64,000 nt of DNA from Verrucomicrobiaceae bacterium (GTDB lineage Bacteria; Verrucomicrobiota; Verrucomicrobiia; Verrucomicrobiales; Akkermansiaceae). The stretch is taken from contig JAIYDP010000152.1 in assembly GCA_027487435.1 (NCBI GenBank), positions 1-64,000 of the forward strand, in the 5' to 3' direction. Positions 44,401 to 56,290 of this stretch are shown here, in pieces; positions within the stretch are counted from its first letter, which is position 1, and the number at the start of each line of letters is the position of its first letter. A program made the position numbers and the translations under genes. The notes beneath the pieces were generated by a model. That model searched no databases, was not told where the DNA came from, and saw only the letters and a program-made list of their open reading frames with translations.

Positions 44401-47400
44401 GCACATCCTCTCCTCTCATCTTGACCTTCGCATACCTTCCGACCTTCGATCGATTATACGGCCTGCAATCGTCGGAAGCCCCTCGATGGAGGTCATGATC
44501 GAGATTCTTCTCTCTTCAGTTGGAGTTATTGGTGCCAAATCACTGTCGAGAAGAATCTCTTATGCAATTACTGCTGTCAACAACATGATCCGGGCAATAG
44601 GCACTCGTCTGCTGTCGTTTGAGTTTGTGAAGTCTGCGTTGTCAAGATTTGACGCGAACGGTGTCGAATCATCGAATGTTGCAGCTGTTGTGACGAGTCA
44701 CTTGAGAAGATATCTGTCGAGTCAGCTTGATGGAGCGGACCTTGCCCTTGCGACGACAATTGTTGAAACCACCCTATTGCAAAGCTCTGAAGCAGCGAGC
44801 AACTTTGTTGGAGCCGTCTCCGAACACCCATCGGCTGCCCTCACCAAGGTCCTCTCCTCGTTTGCATCATTTGACGATAGCTTTGAATCCAAATGCAGCG
44901 TTACTCTTGAAGTTATTTCCTCGAATCGAGTCGTCTACATCGTCGGTCCCACAGGGACAGGTAAGTCATCCCTTGTGACTGCCTGCTCCCGAGTTTGGCT
45001 CTCATCTGGATCTGGACCGAAGGACGCTGTCTGCGTCAGCCCTTCGGCGATATTTTCACCCCATCAGTCGCACGACCAGCAATTGTCTTCTTTGGTGCAC
45101 CTCCTTGACGACAACCTGCATTCTCATGGCGATCATGTTGTGGTTTGGTTTGATGGCACTCTTGCGATTGATTGGGCAATGAAAATGACGTCGGCTTTTA
45201 GAGGAGGAGTTGGCCTCACGTTGTCCGGTGAGCGGCGAGTGCTCCCTTCCCTCCTCAGGTTTATTGTTGAATGCGAACACATTCACGATGCGCCTCCTAA
45301 TCTTCTGAGCACTGTCGGATTCGTAGCCATGGGGAATGATGCCACACCTTTGTCTATCGTAATGTCAGCTGTAGATGGGCTTGGAGTCAGCCTCCAACTT
45401 GCGTCAAAGCTTCGTGTAGTCGTTCAGAAGCAATTCACAGCCCTTCTATCCGAGGTGGCTGCGTCTGTCCCTGGGTACAACCTTCGTGTGGTTGCCAGCT
45501 CGTTCAACAGCCTCTTGTCGGGTCTTCTTAAGGTGGCACTCCCCCGTGCTTCTGAAGACGTAACAGAGGACTTCGTCCGTGCCCTTGAGTCAATGGTTGG
45601 GTATGTCAGCTTTGGAGTCGGTTGTGTCCCATTCATTCACGCGTTTGACAGTTGGGTGCGAAAGTGGACAGAATCCAATCGAGCTATGAAGCTTCCTGAC
45701 GGATGCACCATCGCCGATGTGGCTTTCGATCCGTCTGGCCTCCGATGGGTCCCCCTTTCTGAAAGCACTTCCACGTATGTAGTTCCATTCACTGACACAC
45801 CTGCAGGAGCAGTGCTGGTCCCCACCCCGCATACAATTCGCTCCTCGTGCATCCTCGACATCCTTCTAAGTGATCCGCGTCTTCCAGCCATCAATGTCAT
45901 TGCTCCCCGCGCAAGTGGCAAGACTCTACTTGCGCTGGAGAGGCTGCGGCTTTTGGACCCTGAAGCCACAGTATTTTCCGTCGTTTGTACAAACAGTGCA
46001 ATCTGGGCACATCAATTTTTCACCGCCATCGCCGCAAAGCTTGAAAAGAAATCTTCTCGTGTCATGGCTCCCCCATTGTCTAAGCGCCTGACTCTCGTGA
46101 TCGACGACCTCTCTGCAGGACCTTCTCTTGGGGAAGCTGAGGTCTCCCAGGTTGGCTTTATACGATTTCTGAAGGAGCGCAAGGCCTGGTTTGATGGGAG
46201 CCATGGGCTTTCCATTGAGATCCAAAATACGACCACACTCTCAATCTCCACTCCCGCCCCATCACAGGACTACAACTTTAGACTTCTTCGACCGCAAGCG
46301 CTGGTAGCACTTATTCCGACCTTGGACCTGCTGCCCTCAATCCTTGTCACATTGATTCGACACCATTCGTCGTTTCCTGATTCTGCTCCATTTGTCAAAG
46401 CACCATTCAAAGTGGCAGCCGCGAGCGCAGACGTAGTCAATATGACTGTAGAGCGATTTCAGGCTGCAATCGATTTCCGATCTCACTTTTCGCCTGTTCG
46501 TGTAGCCATCCAGATTGTCTGCGATGTTTGCTCTGCGTCCTCTCAAGTCTGTGACCTGGGCGTGTTGGTCAAACTGTGGGCATTTACGACCCATCGTCTG
46601 GTTTCTTGCCGGTTTCCTTCGGTTGAGGAACGCCGCCGCTGCGCAGACGTCATCCGCGAGGTCGCTCGCCGCTATTTTGAGGACGTTCCAGTCGACTCAA
46701 TAATTTCTTGCAACGTTTGGTCTCCGCATGTTGACAGTGAAGGAATCGTCAAGTTGGTACATTCTTGTGGCCTCGAGGAGTGGAGGGGAACTCTGGGTCG
46801 TCGACTCCGCGAACGTAATGATGTTGGGGAGCAAATTGTAGTTCCGCCCACTGACGTCGTGGCTGACTCCGTCACTGCTGCCGTCGCTGCGCTGATTTCG
46901 AGGGTTGGCCACTTGTTTCTCACTGGCGATGTTGGCGTAGGCAAGCACACGATTGCGTCCATCAGTGCGGAATTGCTTGGACTTGATGCTCATGAACTCC
47001 CAACATCATCTGCGTCTTGCAGCGCAGAGATGGTTGTATCGGAGTTGATGGCTTCTTTCATCAAGGTTGGGTGTCAAGGTGTTCCAATTGTGTTAATTGT
47101 CAGACTGGATGAACTCACCAATGATGCGGTTGCTGCACTGGCTCAGTTCGTTAATGGCAGCGATTTCGCTCAAGTTTTGTGTGGAGATGACATTGAGCTC
47201 ATTGTGTCAGCAGTCCGAGACGAAGTCAAACGGGCGGGTCTCATTGAAACTAAGGACAGCTGCATCGACTTCTTTTTCTCCAAAGTCCGCCAGCACCTCC
47301 ATGTTATTTTCTGTTCTACTATTGCGAGCAGCTACAACAACGAACGCGGAACCCTCTTGCGCTCTTGCCAGCGCGCATGCGTGACGTTAGCCTTGAGCGA

Positions 47401-50400
47401 TTTGGAGGGAGACGCCTTTACGTCATCGGCTTCACAGATTTTATCTGAATCTGATATTCTGCGGCCGTACGTCGACGCCGTCTCATCTCATTGTGCTTTT
47501 GCAGCAGAACTGTTGCGCTCGAAGGCAACCAAGACTGGTGCGTTGTCTTCTTTCCCTCTCGTCTGCAACAGGTCGTTTACTGACGGGCTCAAGCTCGTTG
47601 TCGACAAGTGTGCGACCAACACGACATTTCTTTCCAACCGAATCAATCACATTGAAAAGGCATTGCAGCAGCTGTCGGCGATTGAATCGAGTCAGAGCGA
47701 GCTAAAACGGCAGCTAGACGAGGAGACCCAAACGCACGAGCGGCTACGTGCAGTCGTGGAGGATACGCGCACTCGCATCGGGCAGCTTCGAACTGAAGGA
47801 GAAGATGTGCTGGTGAGGCTGCAAGATGTTATCAACACAGCGGCTTTGCTGAAAGTCCAGTCCGACTCACTTCAAGATTTGGTCAACAAGGAGTCAGCTG
47901 ATGCCGACCCGCTCTGGCGCGACGCGGAGAACTGCCTGAATAAGATTGACAAGAAGGCACTTGTGGACCTAAAAGCTGTCTCCAATCCGCCTGCTGAAAT
48001 TCAGGATGTGATTGTTGCTGCCCTAATACTCCGCTTTGGTGCAAAGGAAGGTTCGTGGGCTGCTGCCAAGAAGCTTTTCGCTGCGCCCGAAAAGCTTTTG
48101 AAAGATTTGCGGATGTTCGATCGCTCGCCTTCGTCGGAGCCCAACGTTGATTTGGTCGAGTCGACGTATGCGTCAAAGGACTCTTTCTCCCCTCAAGTTC
48201 TGCGGATGCGCAACGCTACAGTAGCTGAGATGGCAGGATGGGTTCTGCTCACGTGCAGGGCATTCCGGTCTATGTCTCGCTGCTTTCCAACGCGAGCCAA
48301 GCTTTTGGAATGCAACAAGAAGTCTGAAGATCTATCAGCGCATAAAAGTATGCTACAAGAACGGAAATGTGTGATTGAAGAGAGCGTTGTGTCACTGACA
48401 GCTGCGTTCATGGCTGAGACGGAGGCTAAGGGCGACAGTGAGAGAAAGCTTGAGGTTCTTTCGACGTTGCTGGCGACATCAGAGCGGCTAACCGTTCTCT
48501 TAGAGAGTGAGAGAGAAGTGTGGAAGGACGAGCTGAGGGCGCTGAAGGAGCGGCTCCATCGCGTTGTTGGCGATTCAATTTTAGAAGCGCAGTGTGTGAA
48601 TTGGTTTGGTGTCATGTCCACCAGCGAGCAGCCTTTGATTCTCGCTGAGTGGCGCAACGATTTGAAGGACAGAGAGATCCTCTTCTCCTCACACGTCTCG
48701 CCCTTGGCTAAGACTGACGCTCGTCTCCATCACCTTAAAGCTTGCCTCCCCGATGACCCTGCATATCTCCAGGCTGCCACCATTGTAGCCGAGTCCCCTC
48801 GCACGCCCTTGCTCCTCGACGATACCCTCATCGCCGTCGAGTGGTTGCGACGGCAAAGTTCGTCCGTGCGATTGCACGCCAGTGCTTCAAACTTTTCTTT
48901 TTCCTTCGAGGCGTGTGTTCAAAATGGTCTCGCCGTCGTCGTTGACCTCCTCGATGACATACCTCCCCTCCTCAACACATTCTTAACTCGCCGATGGGTC
49001 CGCCGAGGGAGGGCCACCGTCTTCAAGCTCGACGATCGCGAGGTGGAGATCGACCCGGCATTTCGCCTCTACCTCCGCCTCCCAACCGCCGTTGGGCTCT
49101 CGCGGCGCGCGTTTGTTTGGGCCAATCCTGTCCGCTTCAGCGCAAGTCTCGACGTCTTGCACGATCTTGTCATTCTAAAGCTGGCCCAGGGCTCCGACCC
49201 CGTGGCCTTCAATGCGTTTTCTTCATCCGTCGCCGATAAAGTTCTAAACGAAATCAAAGTGGTGCAAGCGGGGGATGCAATTCTGTCCGCCCTTGCCTCG
49301 GCTGAAGCAGCTTGTGTCCTCGACGACCCCGTTCTGGTCGAGCGGATCGAGAACGACTTCTACGACGCCGCTGCCAGAGCGGAGGAGATTCGCCTCCTCG
49401 CCTTGTCTGCGGCGCCGTTCGGCGCGATGAAGAGTGCTCTTCGTCCGGAGGCAGTTAAAATCGTCGCTGCGGTTGAGGCGTTTTGTGAGATGCGCTTGTC
49501 GCTTGGTCAAAGGGTCGAGGTGGGGGCGGCCATAAATTTGATCGAGCCATGCATGGCCTCTCTCGTCGACAAAGCCGAGGTCTTCCCCTCGTTTGTGCAG
49601 CTCCTCTCTTCATCTCTCCCTGCGTCGTCCCGCACGGCCTTCATTTGCCTCGTCAAGCTCCTCCATGCCGTGGCCTCAAGCGAAATCTCCGCCCAAATGC
49701 TCAATTTCATTCTCTCCGCTTCTTCTTCGCCCACTCCTCCAATCCCCAACCCCGTGCAAGATGTCCTCTCCGACAATGTCTGGGCCTCCCTCTCTGAGCT
49801 CTCCGCCTTTGCCCCATTCGAGCCCCTCCAACAAGACGTCGAAGCCGCTCCCAAGCGCTTCCGTGACGCTTTTGACGGGGATTTCCCCGACGACGCTGCG
49901 TTGCCGGGGGATTTTCGAAAGCTCTCAGACCTCCTGAGGTGCTTCATGTTCAAAGCCTTTCGTCCTGACAGACTCATCCATGTCTTGCAAGCGGTCGCCG
50001 TCAAGTTCGTCGGGAGGACCCCTTCTGAAATGTCTTCACGCGAAGCTATCGTCAACACACTGGCCCTCACGCCCATGGCCATCATTCGCTCCCGCGATGC
50101 TCTCGTCGCCGACGACGCGGTGCGCCGTTTGTCCTTCCGCCTAGGCCCGTCGTGGCCACTACAGTGGGTGGACGCCGCAAACTCAAGCCTTGATATCGTG
50201 ATTCAAGAAAAGATCGGGTTAGTGGTTCTGTTCAATCTGAGATCCTGTGTTGACACGGTCCTTGCGAGAATTCTTGCGCTACGAGAGACCCTCCTCGCTC
50301 GCATCGGGGAGGGGGTCGTTCGGTTCATCCTGGTGGACAACTCCTGCGACCAGTCCCTTCGTGCGCTGGAGGGAACCTTCGTTTCCATCAACGTTGACGC

Positions 50401-52004
50401 ATCCGACAGCTTTGAGGCTGCTCTCGCGCTGCGCCTTCGCCTCGTCGAAGAGACGCTCGCACAGCCCCACCTCTGTCACGACCTCCGCACATTCCTCATC
50501 GGCGCGTTGGCCGTTCATGCATTTTCCTGTCACGACGTACGTGTTTTGAAGCTTCTCTCATTTCCTCACAGGTTCCATCCGTTGGAGGCGCTTGCGCGGA
50601 CGCTCAAGCCTTGGTTGCAGGGGCGATCAGTTTTGCTGCACGAATGGAGGAATTCTCCCTGGATGCGGTGTCCAGTTTCTCCCTTAAGTCTCTTCTCCTT
50701 CATTTCCCACAATCTCTCATCCAGTCTAAATCCCTTGCTGCCGCCGCGAAGGTACCCCCTCCTGTCGTCCCCCCTCATGCGGCAGGCTGTCTTCTCACCT
50801 GACGTACTCGAGCAATCGCTCTTCAACGAGGCCCTTGCAGCACCCAATGCACCAAACAAATTCATTCTGTTTGCTCGGCAACTTGAGCAGGAACCTCCGC
50901 CTGCTAGCCTCAACCTGTTCGGCCATGTTGTTCGCACCCGCTCCCGCCAAGACTCGTCCATTGCGAGTCTTCTCGAAGCCAATGCAAGGGCACTCCCAAA
51001 CGTTGTACCGCTCCGATCTGTCGAAGAACTGGCGGGAGAGGCAATTGTCGAGCTGCTGGTAGATATCCCAACCTTCGTGGCGTAACGCTGCAGGACCGCA
51101 TCCCCGAGAATAGTCTTGCTAGCCCGTCAGAGTCGGATGCTGAAGAGGGTCCTGTAGGTGCGGCGGTCGGGCGGGAGATTGATGGCTTCAATGGGCTGCT
51201 CGTGCGAGTCCGTGAGGACATAGATGCTGTCGATCGAGTTCTCAAGGGTGAATCCGACATGACACCGTCGCTGCGAGATTTAATTCAAATCCTGGTGGGC
51301 TTACATAATCATGCCATTCTTATCCCGCAGGCGGACAGGAGGCTCCCACCGCATTGGACTCCTCTCCCATATGCTTCCTGTCGCTCCCTCTCGGATTGGA
51401 CAAGCCGCCTTGCGGCACATGCCAACTCATTAGCTGATTGGGTTGACGACCCAAACTCTCCAAGGCTCATCAATGTCGCACTTTTGATGCGCCCCGAGGC
51501 ATTCCTTCAGGACTTCCTCCACACGACCGCCACCAAGTGCGTCGATCAAAGTATGAGCTGACGCCGAAGGTCCAACGCAGACCCTTCCGAATGGGGCCTC
51601 GTGTTTGAAATCCTGCGCAAAAGCCCAAATGAAATCACCACCGCTGCCCGCGACGGTGTTTTCATTTGTGGGGTACGGGTTGTTGGGGCGGAATGGGAGG
51701 ACAAGCAAATGAATCTTGAGCGGCCGTTGGCTGCGTCTCATGTTTGATGAATTGAAGTTGGGCTGAACCCCTCAGATGGAGCCGATGCCTGTTATTTTGT
51801 TGCGCGCAGCACCTCTTGCAGAGGAAGAGCGTAGCTCGCTGGATTTTTCTTGTCCCATTTATTTAACAAACGTTTGGTTGACAAGGCGCGACGCTGACTG
51901 CTCAGGCGACCACCCCCCTGTCCTTCTCCATTCCGCTACGGACGCGCGTGAGTCCGCTGCTTTGGGAGGCTGCGGCGGTGAAGGCCGTGTTTGATGGGGT
52001 CTGA
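38419..52004 (+). CDS. Divergent dynein heavy chain with degenerate AAA1
   Basis: About 4,400 residues; one uninterrupted exon covers 40.1-51.1 kb, with short introns only near the ends (38538-38573 first). Tail: MEDLAEKKDSRVSWFE, WRFQNSALFTRLDMFQERC. Motor: the AAA1 region starts FEWAGLPKLRVGDN and ends VCNPHILSSHLDLRIPSDLR, but where Walker A should be there is ECPFSDGSMIAISTAF (about 44035-44080) and where CFDEFNR should be, CWIEMQLTVPFD (about 44230). AAA2 keeps GPTGTGKSS (44946) and WFDGTLAIDW; AAA3 has APRASGKT (45903); AAA4 has GDVGVGKHT (46927). A stalk and microtubule-binding domain follow (KALVDLKAVSNPPAEIQ, MAGWVLLTCRAF). The C-terminus is standard after splicing: LPPHWTPLPYASCRSLSDW, DGVFICGVRVVGAEWED, CPIYLTNATTPLSFSIPL. 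A cytoskeletal motor-fold protein, probably not an active motor in the usual sense. Confidence 0.93.
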
Positions 52005-52062
52005 GTTTCGACCATTGCTCTGTTGTATGCTAGTGAACGTGTCTTTCATAGGAACCGAGGCG

Positions 52063-53190
52063 TCAACAGGACTGCTTGCTCTGCGACGCGGCATCACCAG
52101 AGGATAATGAGGAGTGTTTGCGCTCTGCTGGCTGGGAGATTCGTTGGGACAGCGGGTGCTGCTCGCCTTGGGCAACTGCATCGTCAGTGTTGACAACTTG
52201 ACTCCGACTCAATTTATTAAACGACGCCATAAAGCGAAGGGCGTTGGAAACCTTCTCCGACGGGACCGACGAAGGCGGCGGCGCAATGTGGGTCATGTCT
52301 TCCACAGCTTGAGCGAGTTGAACCGACCGCGTGGCCGTAGCTAAAAGCTCCTGCCGAATCGGCACTTGCAGCTCGTCAAGCTGTGATGTGAGTTGCGCAA
52401 GACGAAAGCCAACCATAACTCCAATTTGATTGCGCTGCATCCCAACCTCCGCAACAACTCTTCGATACTCCTCAGCGAGAGACTCCAGAGTCTCCAAGTC
52501 GCGTCGAATAGACAGAGTCAAGTAGTTCAAAGCTGCTACTCGAACTCGCCGTTGGACAAGGTTCTCAACCGCGTGCTCGCAAGCCCTCTCCACGTACCGC
52601 CGCAGTTCAGAAACACGTGCGACAGCGTCGTCGATAGGGACATTCTCCGATACTGTAGAAGCAACGGGCACCACGTCAATGTCTGGTTCGAGCTCTTCAA
52701 TGAGATTGGCTTCGAGCTGCGAGGAAGTGTCAGAATGGTCCCCGTCTTCGCCTCGGTCTACGTCCGGTTGCGAAAGGTGCTCGAGGGGCAGTCCCCTTGT
52801 GCGCATACTTTTTCTTCTGTTGTACAACTCTATAGTGCTGGAGACAGCGTCAGAAGACATCACCCCCTCTGGATCGTGAGAGTCTGAATTGAGATCTCCT
52901 TCGTCTCGAACATCCCGTTTTCTGCTGGACCTCAGGGGAAAAGAATTCATCGACTTTGATCTAGAATTTCCCCTTCCTCGAAGACTGCCATATCGTCCGT
53001 TGGCACGTTTGTTTCGACGAGGTACCGAAACGCCACGTCGAGGTCTCTTGACGCCTCGTGAGCTTCCCAGGATCACCTCCGCCACGTTGCTCTTCCGCTT
53101 AGATGGAGCATTTCCTTTCGGGGCGAACGCAGAATATTCTTCAGAGCTTGAAGAGATTGAGACTGCACTATCGTCTGAGAAATCATCCAT
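52063..53190 (-). CDS. Basic, probably nuclear protein of unknown function
   Basis: An uninterrupted frame of ~375 residues, ATG at 53190. The N-terminal third is acidic-serine then strongly basic and low complexity: SDDSAVSISSSSEEY, KRPRRGVSVPRRNKRANG, LRGRGNSRSKSMNS, typical of nuclear/chromatin proteins with nuclear localisation signals. The middle is acidic; the last 180 residues are helical (VARVSELRRYVERACEHAVE, RRDLETLESLAEEYRRVV, RQELLATATRSVQLAQAVED). No domain recognised. The stop is 58 bp beyond the convergent dynein stop. Confidence 0.7.
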   Translation of the reverse strand: MDDFSDDSAVSISSSSEEYSAFAPKGNAPSKRKSNVAEVILGSSRGVKRPRRGVSVPRRNKRANGRYGSLRGRGNSRSKSMNSFPLRSSRKRDVRDEGDLNSDSHDPEGVMSSDAVSSTIELYNRRKSMRTRGLPLEHLSQPDVDRGEDGDHSDTSSQLEANLIEELEPDIDVVPVASTVSENVPIDDAVARVSELRRYVERACEHAVENLVQRRVRVAALNYLTLSIRRDLETLESLAEEYRRVVAEVGMQRNQIGVMVGFRLAQLTSQLDELQVPIRQELLATATRSVQLAQAVEDMTHIAPPPSSVPSEKVSNALRFMASFNKLSRSQVVNTDDAVAQGEQHPLSQRISQPAERKHSSLSSGDAASQSKQSC

Positions 53191-53844
53191 CAAAGCAGAT
53201 TAAAGAGTAATTAGGTAATCGGAATTTGAGAAAGATTGATGATGGCATGATTCGATTCCTGTATTGAGGGTTTAGGGTTAAGGGTTTAGTTCTACAGTAA
53301 ACTGAGGCTCAGTGATGCTCTGCGGCTGGCGGCTTGCTCCAAAACTGCATCGTCAATCGCTTGTCAAAAGCAGCATTGCAACAGGGGAGGGGGGGCATTC
53401 CCGCGACGAGTCTCAGGACAAGACTTCAAAGTATTTATTGCACCCTGGGATCTGTTTTCATGCATGCATTCAAACCACTCGCACCCGTTGAAGGCTTCTA
53501 AGCCGTTGGGAAGCCCTTCGTCAACTCAAATTCTCCGCTTAGGTCCACCACGCCCTGTCGGGGCCGGTGTCAGCACCGCCTTGCTCCCTCTCGGAAGACG
53601 CTACCATCCTATCGATTTCGGAGATTTTCTTGCTCGCACTCGTTGTTCTCCCCTTTGAAAGACACAATGTCAGAGGACGTCCAGCGGCGGCGATTGCCAC
53701 CTTGGGTGCGACCATTGTGTCCACGTGCTATCCTTTCGCGTGTATCTAACCCGATTTTCTCGACCTACTTCAAAAGTACTCACAAAAATCAAAGCACAAG
53801 AAGAGAAAACTGTCAATGAAGGACAGTTTACTAATTCTTGCCGA
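53191..53844. other. Intergenic region with telomere-like motif, no firm gene
   Basis: The longest gap on the right side. It holds an interstitial TTTAGGG-type tract at 53266-53289 (two TTTAGGG-like units and a GGGTTTAG), a G-run near 53384 and small open frames on both strands. One possible tiny minus-strand gene (MVAPK joined to GRTTSASKKISEIDRM and ending GRGGPKRRI) can be spliced near 53420-53720, but it needs a 25-nt intron and I do not call it. Confidence 0.45.
53266..53289 (+). repeat. Interstitial telomere-like / telo-box motif
   Basis: The stretch reads gaggg-tttaggg-ttaaggg-tttag, with TTTAGGG, TTAAGGG and a partial unit in tandem. It is the complement of the CCCTAAA units at 99-120. 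It lies about 75 bp upstream of the minus-strand nuclear-protein start (53190), a position where plant-type telo-boxes act as promoter elements, but it may equally be a relic of telomere repair. Confidence 0.55.
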
Positions 53845-54305
53845 CTAAGATTTGAAATACGTCACTGCCATCGCAGTCAGAGAGATCGCGACAATATCAT
53901 GGCCCGCGTGGATAAGGACAGCGTTTCTATGAGTATTTTCGAAGGCGGCATGAGTAACGAACTTCGGAAGAGCAAAAAATGCCCACGCAATGAACACTGC
54001 GGCGTCAGATAACGTCATCGCTTGGGACTACCAACGACAGCAGCTTGGCAGACGGAAGAAACTGGAATATGATGGAAAGTGATCAGGATGCCCAGGGTTT
54101 GAAATGCAGAGCAAAGAAGTGCGATGGTCATTGCTGGACCCGGTTGCCCCAGCTGATTCTTCCTGACACCCAGAGCATCCATCCAAATCTTCCCAAACAC
54201 AGAGAGATGATACCAGAACGAGCCAACGATCATATGAATGACCATTCCGACAAATATGAGACCCAAATCCGCGAAGGTGATAGGAAAACTATTTCCTGCT
54301 GCCAT
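53845..54305 (-). CDS. DUF1761 membrane protein
   Basis: Two exons. The first has a hydrophobic helix LIFVGMVIHMIVGSFWYHL, then SVFGKIWMDALG, the W-Y-x-x-x-x-FGK-x-W-M motif of DUF1761, and a second TM (MTIALLCSAFQTLGILITF). A 35-nt intron leads to SQAMTLSDAAVFIAWAFF, TM3, then the HAAFENTHRNAVLIHAGHD motif and a final TM (IVAISLTAMAVTYF). About 140 residues, four TMs: full length for the family, which is mostly bacterial and fungal and has no known function. The start ATG is 152 bp from that of the divergent BTB gene. Confidence 0.85.
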
Positions 54306-54456
54306 GACGTTAAATAACAATTACTCAAATTTCAACAAATGTTCAACAAAGCAATTCTGCCTGGTTTCGTCTTATTTAGGACTCGCCCGTGGCAAAGGCA
54401 ACATTCCAATTGATCAAGTTTGTTTTCACAAGATTGTTTCCCGGGCCTACTTGTCG

Positions 54457-56218
54457 ATGGCATCGGAAATTGAAATTTTTGAATCGGGGTTCTTGTCTGA
54501 TTGCTCCGTTCTCTATGCTGGAAGGAACATCCAGATACATCGATTTGTGCTGATAAGAGAGAGCCAATGGTTTTATGATCGCGTTTTCCAGAATCCTGAC
54601 AGCCAATCGTTCGATCTACGGAAGGTCCTGAACGTGTCTCTCGCGAACTTCCAATCCCTTCTAAAGCTTTCGTATCAATCAGTTGCAGATGAAATTGTTG
54701 ATCCTGAGAATTTCTGTATTCTGTAAGGTCAGCTGCTATAGCACTGATCACGATGCAGACTGACTGCAGCACAAGAGCTCCAAATGAAACGCGTCATTTC
54801 ATCCCTCTCCCATTGGTTCTCGGTTCATTTGGACATTTCGACGAGCTGTGTTCTACTCAATGTCTGCCAAGTGGCTTCCATGCGCTCACTCTTTGAAGGA
54901 GTTACATCGACTGCAACGAGACAACCCCATGTTCGCAGCCGCACGCTCTTTCGTCATCAGCAACTTTGCCGCTATCTCTGGCTATCAAAAGGTCATTTCA
55001 GCATTGCAGCTTCCAATTCTGCGGCTCATCTGGGGGGATTTGGTAGCAACTGGTGTTGCAGCTGACATCCTCGAAAAGGCAGCCGTCCTTGTTCTCGAGC
55101 AGTACGAGAAGACTGGTGCTCTCACAAGTTTTGACCTCTCTGACCAAATATCCAAGTTCACTGAGCTGTGCGCAGACAGTGCAGCACGGTTTGCGAACCT
55201 TTGCTTTAAGTTTGGGGTGAGGGAGCAGTACCGTCGGTGTATCAACATTGCCGCTTTGAAGTTCGACGAATTAAGTTCAGCTGCGTTCGTCTCAATGAAG
55301 CCTGTTTCAGCTTTGGACCTTCTGTCGTCCCCAGCTCTCAAGTACAACCATGACAATATGATTGAGATGCTGCGGTTCTATATTGACGAAAAGAACAAGG
55401 ACAAGGAAATCAAAGAGAGCGCGACGCTATCGGCGCAGATGATTCAGATCCGGTTCGAGCTCTCCATGATCCTCAAGCGGGTGGTGAAAGACATCGATGA
55501 GGACACTAGCAAGAATGACGGAAAGGTTGAGTTGTGGATTCTGCTTTGACGTCAATAGGACCGAGTGTTGCTTCTTTGCAGTGAAAAGTCATCTAAGTTC
55601 AGAGACGATGTCGTTAATAAGTTGTACGCTGGCGGTATTGGAGAGGTCCATCAGCAAGACGTTGGCGTCGACATCCCTGAGGTGAGCATGATGGTGAAGT
55701 ACACGGCGGTGATCCTGTTCACACATGAGCCACTGGAAAAAATCAAAGAGTTGTCAGACGCTGTGGCGTCTGTCGTTGAGGCGGGGGTTGGCGTTGTCCT
55801 TGCTCTGTACGCGATTGAGGATGATCAAGACAGGGGGCTCTGTGGCCGGCTGATGAACGCGTTATCGCCTTGTGGAGTTGGGCCAGTGAAATCTGGGAAA
55901 GAGTGCCACATGATTGTGGAGGGAGAATTTCCCGCTGAGTCCTTTGAAGCTCGTGTGGTGGATCGACTAAAATCGTTTTCAGGTGGGCCAGAGAGCGTCC
56001 ACTGTGAGCTGTCTGTGAGGATTGGGGCCTCCGTTGTGTGCTGGTGGTCTGACGGCCAGCCTCTCGTCCTTCAGCGGCGTCACAAGAGTGGGGGCCGTGT
56101 GGTCGTCTTGAATGCACGGCCGATCTCAACCGACGCAAGCCCGTTCGGATGGGATCGTAGTTCTGAGGGTATGCGACTGTTGTCAAACATCGTGTACGCA
56201 ATTCGTGATTGTAAATAA
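54457..56218 (+). CDS. BTB-domain protein with C-terminal Rossmann-like domain
   Basis: The N-terminus is a BTB/POZ fold: FLSDCSVLYAGRNIQIHRFV, IRESQWFYDRVFQNPDS, then via a 36-nt intron (54723-54758) LLTAAQELQMKRVISSL. A helical BACK-like middle follows (KELHRLQRDNPMFAAARSF, DILEKAAVLVLEQYEK). A 33-nt intron near 55527 removes an in-frame stop and joins SKNDGK to DRVLLLCSEKSSKFRDDV. The last ~210 residues then look like an alpha/beta Rossmann or class-I glutamine-amidotransferase-like fold: TAVILFTHEPLEKIKEL, VVEAGVGVVLALYAIED, VVCWWSDGQPLVLQRR, GGRVVVLNARP, and RLLSNIVYAI, similar in pattern to ThuA/GATase1 proteins. No catalytic Cys-His pair is evident. Confidence 0.75.
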
Positions 56219-56290
56219 CTGCATCCTAGTTGGAATATATAATTATACACTGAGCGCGGGATATCATAGGGTAATTCATGACAACGTCGA

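Noticed and set aside
53420-53724. Tiny basic minus-strand gene ending GRGGPKRRI, and a plus-strand frame starting MSEDVQRRRLPPW
   Set aside because: Both need unusual splicing or have no family support, and they overlap on opposite strands.
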